Source: Kingdonia uniflora (taxonomy: Eukaryota; Streptophyta; Magnoliopsida; Ranunculales; Circaeasteraceae). Taken from it: 64,000 nucleotides of DNA. Below the pieces are notes generated by a model. That model had not been told where the DNA came from, ran no database searches, and saw only the letters and a list, made by a program, of their open reading frames with translations. Position 1 is the stretch's first letter, and every line of letters begins with the position of its first letter. Of the stretch, positions 34,513 through 47,602 are shown one piece after another. Location: contig JACGCM010001161.1 of assembly GCA_014058105.1 (NCBI GenBank), forward strand, positions 2,170,001 through 2,234,000. Reading direction: 5' to 3'. Both the position numbers and the translations under genes were made by a program.

Positions 34513-35386
34513 TGTTGGGTTTTATTTCTCCAAAACTATATGTGGGTTTTTTAGTCCCACATTGCTTGGAGGAGTAGTTTGCTTCCTTGATATAACCTAG
34601 GTCCTTTATTCACTATGTTGGTGGGGGTGGGTCGAAAAAATGGGTTTTAAACTTTGTTTGGCTCATGGGCTTGGGCATCGAACTTGGGCTTCAATGAAAG
34701 AATTGATTTTGTTAAAACCAATTCCATTCGACCTGAACCAACTGAACCAATTCGAACTGAGTCCAATCGATCTCGACCTGGATCATTTCGAATCAAGTCC
34801 TTCCGACCTGGAGTTACTAGGAGACAAAATTCGAACTGAGTCTATTTTGATCTAGAGTTTCCAGGAAGCCTAAATTCGAACCGAGTCTATTTCGAACTGA
34901 ACTTTTTCAGTTTTGATTTTCTCAAATGTAACTGTTTTGAAATTAAGCCTTAAACGTATCATTTCTGTTTCAAACATTTTTGATGATGTGTCCCACCATT
35001 AACTCTTGTTACCATTTCGAAACTTGCTCTATATAAAGAGAAACTGTGCCTTAGTTTTATCAATCCATCAAATATACAGTTCTTCTCTTCGAATCATGAG
35101 TCTAGAATCCGAGTAAAGTTGTTGAAAGTGCAAATCATTCGAAGGTACTTCTTCATTGCAAGAGAAGTTCCCAATCTCCTGTTTTATCCTGGAGACGACG
35201 CAGCAATCAACTGTTTGCAAAGGGCAGTGCGGCGAAACGTCTTAAAGATAGAAACCTAGTTCTCGACTCAGCATCTCCGGATCATCACTTCGGTATCTCC
35301 AGTTCATCTTGCCACAGTTGTTGTTTTTCTATTAATCTCTGCTCTCGAAAAATGCTACAGAGGTAACATAGTTAATTTTTGTAACA
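34513..35386 (+). repeat. 5' LTR of copia Y
   Basis: 874 bases, TGTTGG...AACA. A TATATAAAG box lies near 35030, a plausible promoter for the element. Confidence 0.88.
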
Positions 35387-35439
35387 ATTTTAAGATGCTC
35401 TAGTATCTGCTATGGACTGAAATAGTGATATCCGATCTG

Positions 35440-36747
35440 TCTTCACCGACAACAACAAACCTTTCAAATTTGAAGGAAAGAACTTCCGTCGGTGGAAACA
35501 GAAAATGATTTTTTATTTAACCACTAAGAAAGTAGCTGAGTCGTGTAACTCTAACTAAGCTTAATGAAGTTGAACCTGTATCCCCTGAATCTGTAAAGGC
35601 CCTAGAGAAATGGACTGCAGATGATTTTCTTTGTAAGAATTTCATCCTGAATGGACTTAGCGATGATCCGTATGATTTCTACTCTCTGTTGGAATCCGTT
35701 AAGGAAATTTAGGATGCTCTCCAAAAAAGTATGATACGAAGGAGGCTAGGTCGAAAAAAGTACGTGGTCAGCCGATACTTGAATTTTAAGATGCATGACG
35801 ATAAGTCATTCATAACCCAGTCTCACAAACTTCAAAAGATATCTCATGAGATTATTTTCGGCCTGGAAATAATCAAATTAGATGAACAATTCTAGGTTGT
35901 TGTCCTCATAGACAAGTTACCTCCGGCCTGGAAGGAGTTTAAAAATACCCTTTGACATAAATCAAAAAAGTTTTCTATGGAGAGCCTTATCGTGCGCCTC
36001 CGCATCGAGGAAGAAGCTAGAAAACAAGACATTAATGAAGAAGTTTTGTTTGTGTCCAATCACAACAAGAACAAGATTACCAATGCTTCTCTGAAGCCGG
36101 TGAAAAAGGGTATGAAAAACCAGTACTGCAAACTAAACAAGAACCCTAGCTCGAACAACTCTTTACCTACCTCGAAAACAAACAAACAGGATTCTGTCCA
36201 GTTTATTTGTTATAACTGTAGTCGATTAGGACACATGGCCCGGGACTGCCGTAACAAGTCAAAACCTGCAAAGGTCTATTTGACTGAGCATGTGTCTAAA
36301 GAACCTCTGGTTGCTATGATATCTGAGGTTAATAGGGTTAGTGGCTCAGAAGGATGGTGGATGGAATCTGGTGTTACTCGCCACGTCTGTTATGATAGGG
36401 AGTTGTATAAGACTTATGTTGAAGCTAAGGTCAAGAACGTGTTGCTTGGGGACACCCACACCACAGAGGTTGCTGGAACTGGAAATATCGAGTTGAAGTT
36501 TACCTCTGGGAGGACTCTCATTCTGAAGGATGTGCTCCATACCCCTCAAATGAGGAAGAATCTTGTATTTGCTTTTCTCCTTAATAAGGTTGGGTTTACA
36601 CAGAATATTGGAGGTGACGTTTATACGATTACCAAGAATGGGGAATTTGTGGGAAAAGGCTATGCGTGTGATTTTATGTTTAAGCTTAATATTGATATGA
36701 TTAATAAAGAATCTTCTTCTTACTCTGTGTGTACTTTTAATATTTGA
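35440..36747 (+). pseudogene. copia Y gag and protease
   Basis: Gag starts in a degenerate stretch (FEGKNFRRWKQKM-like text near 35470) with several stops before 35977. The open part 35977-36747 (256 residues) holds the zinc knuckle CYNCSRLGHMARDC (about 36208-36250), a Gag-protease spacer, and the aspartic protease motif as WWMESGVTRHVC (about 36355-36390). The canonical motif has Asp-Ser-Gly; here it is Glu-Ser-Gly, which would weaken or abolish cleavage. The frame ends in a stop after CTFNI. Confidence 0.8.
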
Positions 36748-37850
36748 CATAGTAGGCTTTGTCATGTTAACAAGAAGCTCATTAAAATTATGTTTAACCT
36801 GAGTTTGATTCCAAAATTCCCTTTGGACAGTTTTGAGAAATGTGAACATTGCTCTCAAGCAAAGATCACAAAGACCCCTCACAAATCTGTACAAAGAGAA
36901 TCTGGAACCTTGGATCTTATACACTCTGATATTTGTGAATTATAAGGGATCCTGACAAGGAACGGGAAGCGTTATTTTATAACTTTTATTGATGACCATT
37001 CTAATTACACTTATGTATATCTTATGGCTCACAAGAGTGAAGCTCTGAACATTTTTAAGATTTTCCTTACTGAAATTGAGACTCAATTCGGAAAGAAAAT
37101 AAAACACTTTCGGAGTGACAGAGGAGCTGAATATGACTCAGAGGCATTCCTCGAGCTGTATCGTTCCACAAATATTATTTACGATACCACATCTCCTTAT
37201 TCACCTGAGATGAACGGTAAGGCTGAACATAAGAACCGTACTTATACAAAACTAGTAGTTGCTATAATGCTAAGTTCAGGAGCTGCATCCCACTTGTAGG
37301 GAGAGATATTGTTAATTGTTTGTTATGTGTTAAATAGAGTTCCTAGCTCGAAGACTTTGACCTCACCTTTGGAATTATGGAATGGAAGAAAGCCGGATGT
37401 CTCATACTTTAAAGTTTGGGGATGTTTAGCATATGTCAGGATACCTGATCCTAAGAGGTCAAAACTTGTTAGTCGTGCTTATAAATGTGTTTTCATTGGT
37501 TATGCAATTAACAGTAAAGCATATAGATTTTTTGACTTGCAAAACAAAACTATTATTGAATCGATTGATGCTGACTTTTATGAAGATAAGTTTCCTTTTA
37601 TATCTAAAGATAGTGGGGGTTCCTCATCTAGTTCGGTTGCACCTAGAATAGGAGAACCTAGAAATTTGGAAACTATAGACATTATTACAAATGTTAGAAG
37701 GAGCAAGAGAGCTCGAGTGGAGAAGGACTTTCGTCCTGATTTTGAAGTATATACTCTTGAGGGAAGTCCGTCTACCCTCAAAGAGGCACTTACCTCCCCT
37801 AATTTGGATGTTTGGCAGGATACTATCAACAGTGAGATAGACTCTCTATA
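36748..37850 (+). pseudogene. copia Y integrase
   Basis: The zinc-binding part runs through stops near 36745 and 36943. The open parts 37024-37299 and 37309-37851 hold the integrase core: HFRSDRGAEYDSEAF with a catalytic Asp, TSPYSPEMNGKAEHKNRT with the catalytic Glu region, then the copia-specific GKxP-like block (PLELWNGRKPDVSYFKVWGC). A TAG near 37297 splits the core. Confidence 0.8.
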
Positions 37851-39230
37851 GTCCAATAGAACTTTGGTTCTTTCTGATTTACCTCCTGGTTGCAAGGCAA
37901 TTGATTATAAATGAATCCTTAAAAAGAAATTGAGATCTGATGGGCCAGTTGAGAAATACAAAGCTAGGCTTGTAGCTAAAGGATTTAGACAGAGAGAGAA
38001 CATTGATTTCTTTGACACTTATTCTCCTATTACTAGAAGTACTTTGATTAGAGTATTACTTGCTACTGCTGCTGTACATAACTTAGTAGTTCACCAAATG
38101 GATGTTATAACTGCTTTTTTGAACGGTGACTTGGATGAAGAGATTTACAAAGACCAATCTGAGGGATTTATCGTGCCTGGTCAGGAACGTAAAGTCTGTA
38201 AATTGGTGAAGTCCTTATATGGTCTCAAGCATGCACCAAAACAGTGGCATGAGAAATTTAACAACTTAGTCATATCACATGGTTTTAAAATTAATGAAAG
38301 TGACAAATGCATTTATTACAAGGTTGTAGATAATGTTTGCACTATTATATGTTTATATGTGGATGACTTGCTGATTATTGGATCTAACATCACTGTTGTT
38401 AATGATGTCAAGGTTCTACTATGTCAAAATTTTGGCATGAAGAATTTGGGGGAAGCTAGTGTAATTTTGGAAATTAAGATTACTAGGACTGAAAGTGGTA
38501 TAACTTTAGATCAATCTTATTACCTTGAGAAGATCTTGAAAAGGTATAACTACTATGACTGTAAGCCTGTGCACACTCCTTTCTACCCTAGTCAAAAGCT
38601 ATTCAGGAATACTGGTGACAGTATTAGACAAACTGAGTATGTTAGTATCATTGGCAGCCTTCGCTATGCTACTAATTGTATTAGGCCAAACATTGCTTGC
38701 GCAGTGGGGGTGTTATGTAGATTTACTAGTTGTCCAGGTATGGAGCATTGGTATGTTATAAAAATGATCATGTAGTATCTTAAGAGAACCATGAATACAC
38801 TATGAGCGGTTATATCTTTAGCATTGCTGGTGGGGCAGTTTCTTGGAGGTCCAAGAAACAAACCATCTTAGCCCAATCTACGATGGAGTCAGAACTGATA
38901 GCACTAGCTGCTGCCAGTGAGGAGGCAGATTGGTTGAGAAACCTTCTGTCAGATATTCCTTTATGGGATAAGCCGTTACCAGCCATACTTATCCACTACG
39001 ATAGTACTGGAGCTATTGTAAAAGTGAAGAATCGTTATTACAACGATAAGAAATGACAAATACGTCGTAAGCACAATACCGTAAGAGAGAAACTCCCTTC
39101 TGGGGCTGTTAGAGTGGATTTTTTTTTTGTCAGAAGTGAACCTGGCTGATCCTTTGATGAAAGGGTTAGCTCGGGAGAAGGTGTGGAACACCTCGAAAGG
39201 GATGGGGCTAAAGCCCGTATAGTTAGAATA
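37851..39230 (+). pseudogene. copia Y reverse transcriptase and RNase H
   Basis: The 281-residue open frame 37930-38775 is the RT: KARLVAKGFRQRENIDFFDTYSP, HQMDVITAFLNGDLDEEIY, SLYGLKHAPKQWHEKF and the catalytic YVDDLLIIG (about 38355-38380). RNase H follows at 38802-39056 with [21 protein letters not shown], separated from the RT by a stop and a short deletion near 38775-38802. A final block LADPLMKGLAREKVW lies near 39140-39190. The RT core is intact but the polyprotein as a whole is interrupted. Confidence 0.85.
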
Positions 39231-39239
39231 TCTGTGATG

Positions 39240-39786
39240 GTAACCCAACCTATAGACTAGATATCCCAAGAAATAGGTTCAAAGGGAAAAACAAGTCATA
39301 TGATAATTAAGAAAAATCATGCATTTTTTAAGAAGGGGTAGTTACTCCTAGTCCATCCCTATAAGAGCATGATATCCTGTAGCGATTTAAGGTTGAGTTA
39401 TTCTATAACTCTTAATGAGGGCCATACTCTATGTGGTGTGGGGTACTTAGCTATAGGAGTACTCCTGATAGACTAACCTCGATGATTGTGGAAGTAAGGC
39501 CACTTCCTATGGGAACTTGGGCAAGTTTTTTACAGCTTTCATTAGAACCGGGATACTAGCGTATGGCCGTATAGGGCTGACATTTTTTAAAATTTGCATT
39601 ATAAAAGTTTTGTGTGGTGTGCTTTAGTTGTACCCTCAAGAATTAGAGTTCAAGACGAATGTCACTTTAATCCCTAGTACTTCAAAAGTATATTCACTAT
39701 CTAAAGGTTCAAGTCGAAAAATACCTCTACTTACGCACTGCTTTAGATTTTTTACTCGGACATGTTTTCTCGATATAGTGAGGGAT
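39240..39786 (+). other. Untranslated 3' region of copia Y with polypurine tract
   Basis: 547 bases between pol and the 3' LTR with no gene. GTGAGGGAT at the end is the polypurine tract that primes plus-strand synthesis. Confidence 0.6.
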
Positions 39787-40666
39787 TGTTGGGTTTTATA
39801 TCTCCAAAACTATATGTGGCTTCTTTAGTCCCACATTTCTTAGAAAAGTAGTTTGTTTCATTGATATAACCTAGGTCATTTATTCACTATATTGGGTTGG
39901 GGCGGGTCGAAAAAATGGGTTTAAAACTTTGTTTTGCTCATGGGCTTGGGCCTCGAACTTGGGCTTCTATGAAAGAATTGATTTTGTCAAAACCAATTCC
40001 ATTCGACCTGGACCAACTGGACAAATTCGAACTGAGTCAAATCGATCTCGACCTTGATCATTTTGAATCAAGTCCCTTCAACCTGAAGTTACCAGGAGAC
40101 CAACTTCGAACTGAGTCTATTTCGATCTGGAGTTTCTAGAAAACCAAAATTCGAACCGAGTCTATTTCGAACTGAACTTTTTCAGTTTTGATTTTCTCAA
40201 ATGTAACTGTTTCAAAATTAAGTCTTAAACGTTTTATTTCCGTTTCGAACGTTTTTGATGACGTATCCCACCATTAACTCTTGTTACCATTTCGAACTTG
40301 CTCTATATAAAGAGAAACTGTGCCTTAGTTTTATCAATCCATCAAATACACAGTTCTTCTCTTCTCTTCGAATCATGAGTCTAGAATCCGAGTAAAGTTG
40401 TTGAAAGTGTAAATCATTTCAAGGTACTTATTTCTTGCAAGAGAAGTTCCCAATATCATGTTTTATCCTGGAGGCGACGCAGCAATCAACTGTTTGCAAA
40501 GGGCAATGTGGGGAAACGTCTTAAAGATAGAGACCTAGTCCTCGACTCAGCATCTCCAGATCATCACTTTGGTATCTCCAGTTCATCTTGCCACAGTTGT
40601 TGTTTTTCAATTTAATCTCTGCTCTCGACAACTACTGCAGAGGTAACATAGTTAATTTTTGTAACA
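39787..40666 (+). repeat. 3' LTR of copia Y
   Basis: 880 bases, pairing with 34513-35386 with small indels. Ends GTAACA. Confidence 0.88.
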
Positions 40667-40757
40667 TATTATTTCATCAATAAAGATATCATTTCTCTTC
40701 TCTTATATCAGCTTGCTTTTGATTAACCGATTCAGTATTAGCTAATATTATCCAACA
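40667..40757 (+). repeat. 5' LTR of element X copy 3, second part
   Basis: 91 bases completing the interrupted LTR, ending TTATCCAACA. CGATCAGCACTGCGAGCT follows as a diverged primer-binding region. Confidence 0.8.
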
Positions 40758-43700
40758 CGATCAGCACTGCGAGCTAGCGGATCATAAGAATATAGAACTC
40801 TCTAAATCAGTGTTTTTCTAGATTTTTTTGCGTTGCGGATATGTAATTTTTACCTATTTTGAATTTCTATATAATTTTTACTTGATCTATGATATAGGAT
40901 ATCTAGATATGTATAGAAGAATTATCATTTTTTTTTCGGATTAAAAATATTATTTTTAGTAACTTTTAACCCTTAAGAAAGGGTTATTTTCAAACTAAAA
41001 TTGCGATCACTGTGGATATCAAATTTATGCACTTTTAATTTTGTTGCATGGCCTATTCCACAACGATCACATTGGTATATGGAAAATCTTAGGGAAATGT
41101 CTCAATCGCCGGGAAATTATCGCTAAAACAGGGCAGTTTACAGCCAAAAAACGGCGTATTTAGGTCATACTAACGTCAGCTAGGTTTATTTTATTTTATT
41201 TTAATTATTTTAAAAAAATTATTGCTTATTTATGATATCATCAAATCCATATTCAATTTTGAAAATTAGACTGGATCATACCTGATCCATTGTGGATGTG
41301 GTAGTGACACGTGCCATGCTGACGTGGTAGGACACCATGCGCCAGGACAGTGGCATGCCATGTCATACACAGTGGCATGGCATGTGGCAACACAGTTTGG
41401 TGACATGTGAAACTACTGTTAAGGTGACACGTGGCATAGTGGTTTAAATCGGTTAAACTGGTCCAGACCGGTCAACCCGGTCCAGGCCTTAACCCAGACC
41501 AAGCTAGATCGGTTCAGACACCAAATTGGCTCTAGTGAGCTCAATTTTTGGTCAAATTGAGTCAAAATTTTTTGAAAGATTCTTATTAACTGGACATACC
41601 CCATGGGGGACCCATTTTTAATTCTTTTATGAAAGATATATTTTAATTTTTTTTGGGGAACGGGTGTCTTGTATATAAAAGCAGACTCACTTATATGTGA
41701 TATAAGAAAATGGATTAATACTTATTTAAGTATCATGCGATAGCTAATATGATATTATTGGTATGCCCCTAGGATATTAATTATCATGATCAGGGATCAT
41801 AGATAATATAAAATTGAGACTAATTTAGAATACGATTGGGAGTCATATCTAAATCACAGTTAATTGTCAAAGACAAATAATTAGAGCTCAATTGGGAATT
41901 GACTTAATCTTATTTCTAAGAACTTGGAGTCTGAGGAACTAATTTTTGTATCTAGGTGCAATTAGATGTTACATGATAATATTTAGAGGTATATATGCAC
42001 TGATAGCAACCTATAATACTCTAGAATGTTAGTTCAAAGACAAACATAATCTATCTATTCTATGAACCCAGCAGACTTCAGAGTGAGACCACTTGTCAGC
42101 TAAACATTTAATACCCCTCATATTCGTAGCAAATAAGTCATTTGGCTAGAATATACCAACTTTATAAAACTTTAGGGATTAAAATACCCTAGTTGTTAGA
42201 ATAATGAATACAACATCTAGTGGTTTTTAAATAGTTGTCTTGGTTAAGATACTATTAAAACATACTTTAAGGTTAAGATCACCATTTTATGGGGTAAAAT
42301 TGGGATTTGACATTTAATAGGACCTTAAGAGTATAAAACTATGAACAGGGTTCATTTGCAAGTAATCATTGAGTATCATGTACTTCATTGCGCTATATAC
42401 TATAAACCACAAGTAATGATTAGAAATCATGTACTCATGAGTAATAGGATATGAACAAGGTTCACCTACAAGTAATGATTGGGAATCACTGACTTGAATA
42501 CTATGAATTACCTTTATGCACAGAATGTTTATCAAATACTACTACTGGTATTTCTCTACATGCATAATCGATGTTGGTGACACTCAAAATATTGAGTACC
42601 TCCTATACTACAATTTCTATTTCGGTACCAATAAACTTGACCTGTATGGATACTGAAATTCATCTGCCATTACAGAATCTGGAAAAGACTATTGTTGAGA
42701 ACAATGAGTCTCTAAAAATAACAAAGTAGGAACTTTGCTTGCACCCTTACCTCCATATTCAAGAAGCCTGATAATGGACTACACTATACTAATCTGTTAT
42801 TATATCACTGGGGCAGAATTTTTATTCGGCAGTGCAACTCCACTATAATCTCACGTGGATAAATATATGAGATAAATAGAAATATTGGGAATATTCTATT
42901 ACATTTTCTATACTTTAAATATTGCGCTTCCAAGGCAACATTTGATAGTTCATTGTACACGTAGACCTAATTCAAGTTTTCCTCATTTTTGAGAAAAACA
43001 ATGAACTAATGGTTGGGAACCTCAAGCTTATGCCTACTACGAGTAAGCATGCGACAGGGTCACACAATGTTTCATTTAGTGATAGGTGAAGTTACGGACA
43101 AGGTCGCAACAATGGATAGACGAGAGGTGGTAGCAATGGCAGGATTACATTTCTGCCATCAATAACCTGAGGTAAGGGGAACAAGAGGTTCACCAATTGA
43201 CCAAAATAGAATAGGAAGAATTCTAAAATAGATACGTGATAGTCGGGCACGGGATTGTAAAGTACCCCAGACAATCTAAGATATTAGTCCCAGACTTATC
43301 ACGTGATCGCAGCTGGCACAGACCACGCCGCGGTAGAGTTTGTGGCCATAGATTTCTCCCATGATACCAATATAACTTTGGATCAAGTTCTAAGAATGAA
43401 CAGTAGTAAATTCTCAGTTGATGAATTATGTCACCTAGAGAACATTACCAAGTAGTAATTTTACTTGTTGCATAGTGGTAGTTTTATTTTATTAGTTATA
43501 TCATTGGCTGAGTTGGAAACTCTTCAGTGTTTAGTTTAATAGAATGCTCGTGACATGCACTGGTTTGGTATCCCATCTATGAAATTGTTCTTTGGTTTTG
43601 TGTTTGTGAATTTATTGTTTGAGAATTAGTTAAATTCCATGTATGATAGTTGATCTACTATATGCAACCCGCATATGGATTTACCTAAGTATTGAGCATT

Positions 43701-46700
43701 ACCGATAAAAGGATAAGTGGCAACATAAGTCTAAGAGACATTAGTACCACATACTCGATCCTTTTATGATTTGAACATTTTTTTTTCTCTAACCTAGTGC
43801 ATCGGGGATGTTACGAATATCATTAGTACAGCCAACCTGATAGAACGTACTGAGTATGTCACGCTATTACTCTTTAAGGGTACGATACGGGGTACCTAGT
43901 CCACTTTATACACTAGTAAATCCGATCAGATTTTACTAAGTTTAGGGAGATACATGATAATGTTTATCACGTCATGATTATCACACAAAATGACAGACAA
44001 GGTTCTATACATTTCTTCCTTGTCTAAAGGTTAAAACACGTTATTGGAATGGTTTCTAATACACTCCTCAGGGCTGGGATAGTAAGAATAATTATTGGGA
44101 TTACATCTCAACTTTCATTAAAAGGAGAGAAGATAAAGAGAGTGTATGTATAATGACTGATTTTAAAAAAAATCTATTATTTTATCCTAATACGACAAAA
44201 GTGGAGTGAGACCTCCAGCCTTTGCTCCAACCACATCCATAGAGACACCTGTGGATTTATCCATCTACATAGTAGCCCACTTGAGTATTTATGGTCATAA
44301 CATACACATCTTGGAAATGGTCTTACGTTTGCCTATTTTTAAAATTTAGGAATGCAACGTTAGCATGACTTCTTAGTTAGATCATTCGATCGCAGGCTCA
44401 GTTCCTGGATCAATCGATCAAAGTCGATCAATGCGACTTGATGGGGCTTGAGAGTTGGACTCACAGGCTTTTGACAATTATTGTACCGCTAAATATGATA
44501 GATGATTGAGCATCGTGAGTACCCCATATCATATCCAACTCGGGATTAGGGAGAACCTAATCAAATGATTTAGGATATTTGTTAGGCCACTATTATTACG
44601 ATCACAACTTCCGGCTAGTATGGGGGATATGCATTTCTCCCGCAACACTGATTATGGTTCGTCCCATAGGAAATCATCAAATTTTTCACCAAAAGTGACT
44701 AGTAATTAGGTCGGAACCCAGTGTCACCCATCGATGAACATTTGGATGTTCCATACAGGTATCACTCGCACCACCATAATATATGAAGATAGGACCCTCA
44801 ACGTCGATTTGATATTATGTGGGTTATGATTCGTATTTATCACTAGATATTTAAAACCCACTGGCGACATATATACTGAAGAGCATATAATTATTACGTT
44901 AATGAGACAATATTACCAGCATTGGAGGGAGATTTGACAGTTAAAGCTGAGGATGTTTCCAAGATTAGTTGGAAAACACCATCGTTGTCTCATCTAGATC
45001 CCTTAACATAAGTAAAGTTACAATAAAGTTTAACGGATTAGAAACCTCCAATAGGTCGCAAATAAATTGCCAAAAAAATTCATAGGCAATATTAAAGTAT
45101 CGTAAGTGTATGTATATGCAAGTAATACACCTGCACAACTGAACGTTCCAGGGGAATTAGTACCGCAAATAAATCTGAGGTTCGCATTTAGTACAGAGTA
45201 CCGTTGGAAGAAAGTATTATGAGCCGGGGAGCTGCAGAATATGGTACAAAGATGACTGATGGTGTAGTCGGTTCATCGAGGATAGAACCACCCATCGATG
45301 AGGCAATAGTAGCTATACGACCAGTTAATGCATTACTAGATTAGCCCGGGGTGGCACATACGGTTGATAATAAGAAGATTTTGGTCTATTAAAAGTTTAT
45401 AATTACAAAGCGTAGGATCGTTCAGTAGAGATTTGTTGACAAGATATTCACATTCGATGTTGTATTCGCCATCAAGGATGAGGATTCAGAACCACTTATT
45501 GTAAACAACTGTGTATTATTGTACATTGGCCAAAGTGGGGGTCTAGAATCCAAACGGAGCTCAGCTTGTTAACATAATGCAAAGTGATACCATAGAACCT
45601 GTCAGTTACAAATGGTAAAGGTACAGAAACATGATTAACTTGGAGATATGATATGGTCAAGGCAAGACTAGTTGCCCACGAATTCTCTAAGAGATATGGC
45701 ATCGATTGCAATGAGAGATCTGGCATCAATTGTAATAAGATCTATCATTCGGTTATGGATGCTATAATGTTTCGATACTGATCAGTCTGTCAAGTTATCG
45801 AGGATAAGCTAGACATGCGTTTGATGTAAATATTATGTATCTATATGAGAAACTAGATACGGATATCTACATGAAACCACCTGGGGAGGTATAAGCTTCT
45901 GGAAGCAATTAAGCCCAACACATGAGGTGTGTACGTAATAAAACTAAAAAAATATTATTGACTTGAAACAATCAGAGCCCATGAGACATAGTAAACCGAC
46001 TAAGTAATTGAAGGTCGGGGAGTTTGCAAATATCATTATATGTCTATGCGTTCTTATTTAGAATGCAGAAATTAGCTTCAGTGTCATCATAACAGTATAC
46101 TAAATGATTTGGATATTATTAGACCTCTGGGGGAAATCGCGACAGCCGCCGAATACCTTGGGAAAGAATTATAAATAAAAGACTTTGGGAAATTAAGTAG
46201 TATCTCGATTTGCAGATTGAACATCTTAGTAATGGCATATTCGTAAACCAAGCAATATATATTAGAAGAGTTAACACTTTGATATGAATGTAGCATACGG
46301 CGTTAAGTCGTTTATTGCAAGTCCGTCACTTGGATGTTGACAACGACATCTTCCACCATCTTAATGGGGGAGAAACTTTTAGGGCCATGGCGCCATAGCT
46401 ATGAAGTGTTATGTTATAGTTTGCTGGGTATACTAAACCCAATGACTCATTTGCAAAAAATTGTTTTGTTTGTCATAGTTTTGTTCCTACCTAAAGGCAC
46501 ATGAATGAGATTAGGCACATTTTGAGATATTTGATCGGTATGAAAGACTGAGGTCTGTTCTACTCGAAATGGTAAACGGTAAATTATAGGGTATGTCGAT
46601 ACAAAATATTTGTCAGACTCACATAGAGGCCATTGTCAAATGGATTATGTGTTTAAGTACGGGGATAGATAAAGATTCTTGGAGATCGATAAATCAGACG

Positions 46701-46725
46701 GCGGTAGTTACATTTACGAACCACG
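40758..46725 (+). pseudogene. Interior of element X copy 3 (leader, gag and pol remnants)
   Basis: The leader at 40758 to about 42300 parallels, inverted, 23700-25211. From about 42300 the sequence is very degraded gag. From about 43600 to 46725 it is the inverted counterpart of 19630-22560 (pol). No open frame longer than 80 residues remains. It is assigned by homology with copies A and B, not by an intact domain. Confidence 0.7.
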
Positions 46726-46849
46726 GTCGTCTAGGGCCTCCAACTTTTGGCCAAAATTAGGGGCCTCATAATATTGTTAGCTTGGTATGGGAGGGGGCCT
46801 ATTTTTTGGGTTTTGTCTAGGGCCTCCAAAACTACAGGGCCGGCCCTGC
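46726..46849. mobile_element. Short hAT-like fragment inside element X copy 3
   Basis: 124 bases interrupt element X between RNase H text and the middle of the 3' LTR. The right edge carries CAGGGCCGGCCCTG, a palindromic word like some plant hAT-type MITE ends. GGGCCTCCAA occurs twice inside. A matching left terminus is not seen, so this is a guess based on the terminal word. Confidence 0.3.
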
Positions 46850-46957
46850 CTCTAAGGATACAGAGACATTATTTAATCAATAAAGATATCACTACTCTTC
46901 TCTCATATCAACTTGCTTTTGATTAACTAATAGAGTATTATCCAATATTATCCAAAA
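46850..46957 (+). repeat. Partial 3' LTR of element X copy 3
   Basis: Matches the distal half of the X LTR (CTCTAAGGATA to TTATCCAA). The GTCTT target duplication follows. The proximal half is missing. Confidence 0.75.
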
Positions 46958-46962
46958 GTCTT

Positions 46963-47602
46963 GATGCTCAGCTTTCCTCCAAAACTTATTACATGATAAT
47001 TTCGTTTGATTGTTTTGATCATATACAGCTGTGCTCTCTGATATATATATGTTTGTCTGCTTGTCTTATCGGTTCCGTAAAATGCAGACAGATACATATA
47101 GAAGACAACCTCAAAGCCCCAAAGACTTTTCGCTCTGCATCTCAATTCTTATGTGCAAACAGGTACATCCATCCTTTATATGTTTTAACCTAGTTAATTC
47201 TTATAAAGTACGTGATACTACCTCCCAAACTCGTGAACTTGAGAAGGACGCGAAGATCCCCTAATATTCATGCACTTATATCACATTACAGGGTGGTCGT
47301 CTATGATGAAGTATCTCCACGAGATCATAATTTGCAGGATGATAAAGGCGACAAGTGGGAACTCATCACGAAAACCATCCTCACTTTTGTCCCACGTAAA
47401 AGACGGAATTGTACGACAAAGCACCATTAACTCTGATCTAAAACAAGTAAACAATTATACAATGGAGAATGCTTCTATTATGCATTTTAAGAAAATACCA
47501 AATGCATTTTAATTATAGGAAAACCCCCAAAATATGAGAGTGAGTGACTATCCAGTAATTAAAATTTTGTTTTCTGCTGCTGATCAACCCTGCAATAAAG
47601 TA
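46963..47602. other. Spacer downstream of the dehydrogenase gene
   Basis: 640 bases with only short frames that resemble nothing I know. The right part probably holds the 3' untranslated region of the minus-strand dehydrogenase. Confidence 0.5.

Larger units (their letters stand above)
34513..40666 (+). mobile_element. Ty1/copia element Y, full length, nested in the X LTR
   Basis: LTRs at 34513-35386 (874 bp) and 39787-40666 (880 bp) start TGTTGGGTTTTAT and end TTTTGTAACA. The flanks AATTA (34508-34512) and TATTA (40667-40671) are a 5-bp target duplication with one mismatch. Gag and pol are in the usual copia order on the plus strand. GTGAGGGAT just before the 3' LTR is a polypurine tract. 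The LTRs resemble each other more closely than those of element X, so this is younger, consistent with its nested position. Confidence 0.92.
34346..46957 (+). mobile_element. Ty1/copia element X, copy 3, split by a nested copia
   Basis: This is the same family as copies A and B, here in plus orientation. The 5' LTR starts TGTTAGGAG at 34346, is interrupted by copia Y (34513-40666) and ends CCAACA at 40757. The leader, degenerate gag (about 42650-43400) and pol (about 43600-46725) follow. A partial 3' LTR (about 46850-46957) ends the element. GTCTT lies directly outside both ends (34341-34345 and 46958-46962), an exact 5-bp target duplication. Everything coding is decayed. Confidence 0.85.

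Noticed and set aside
36346..36924. 192-residue minus-strand frame
   Set aside because: It lies opposite the copia Y protease and spacer and shows no family features; a shadow frame.
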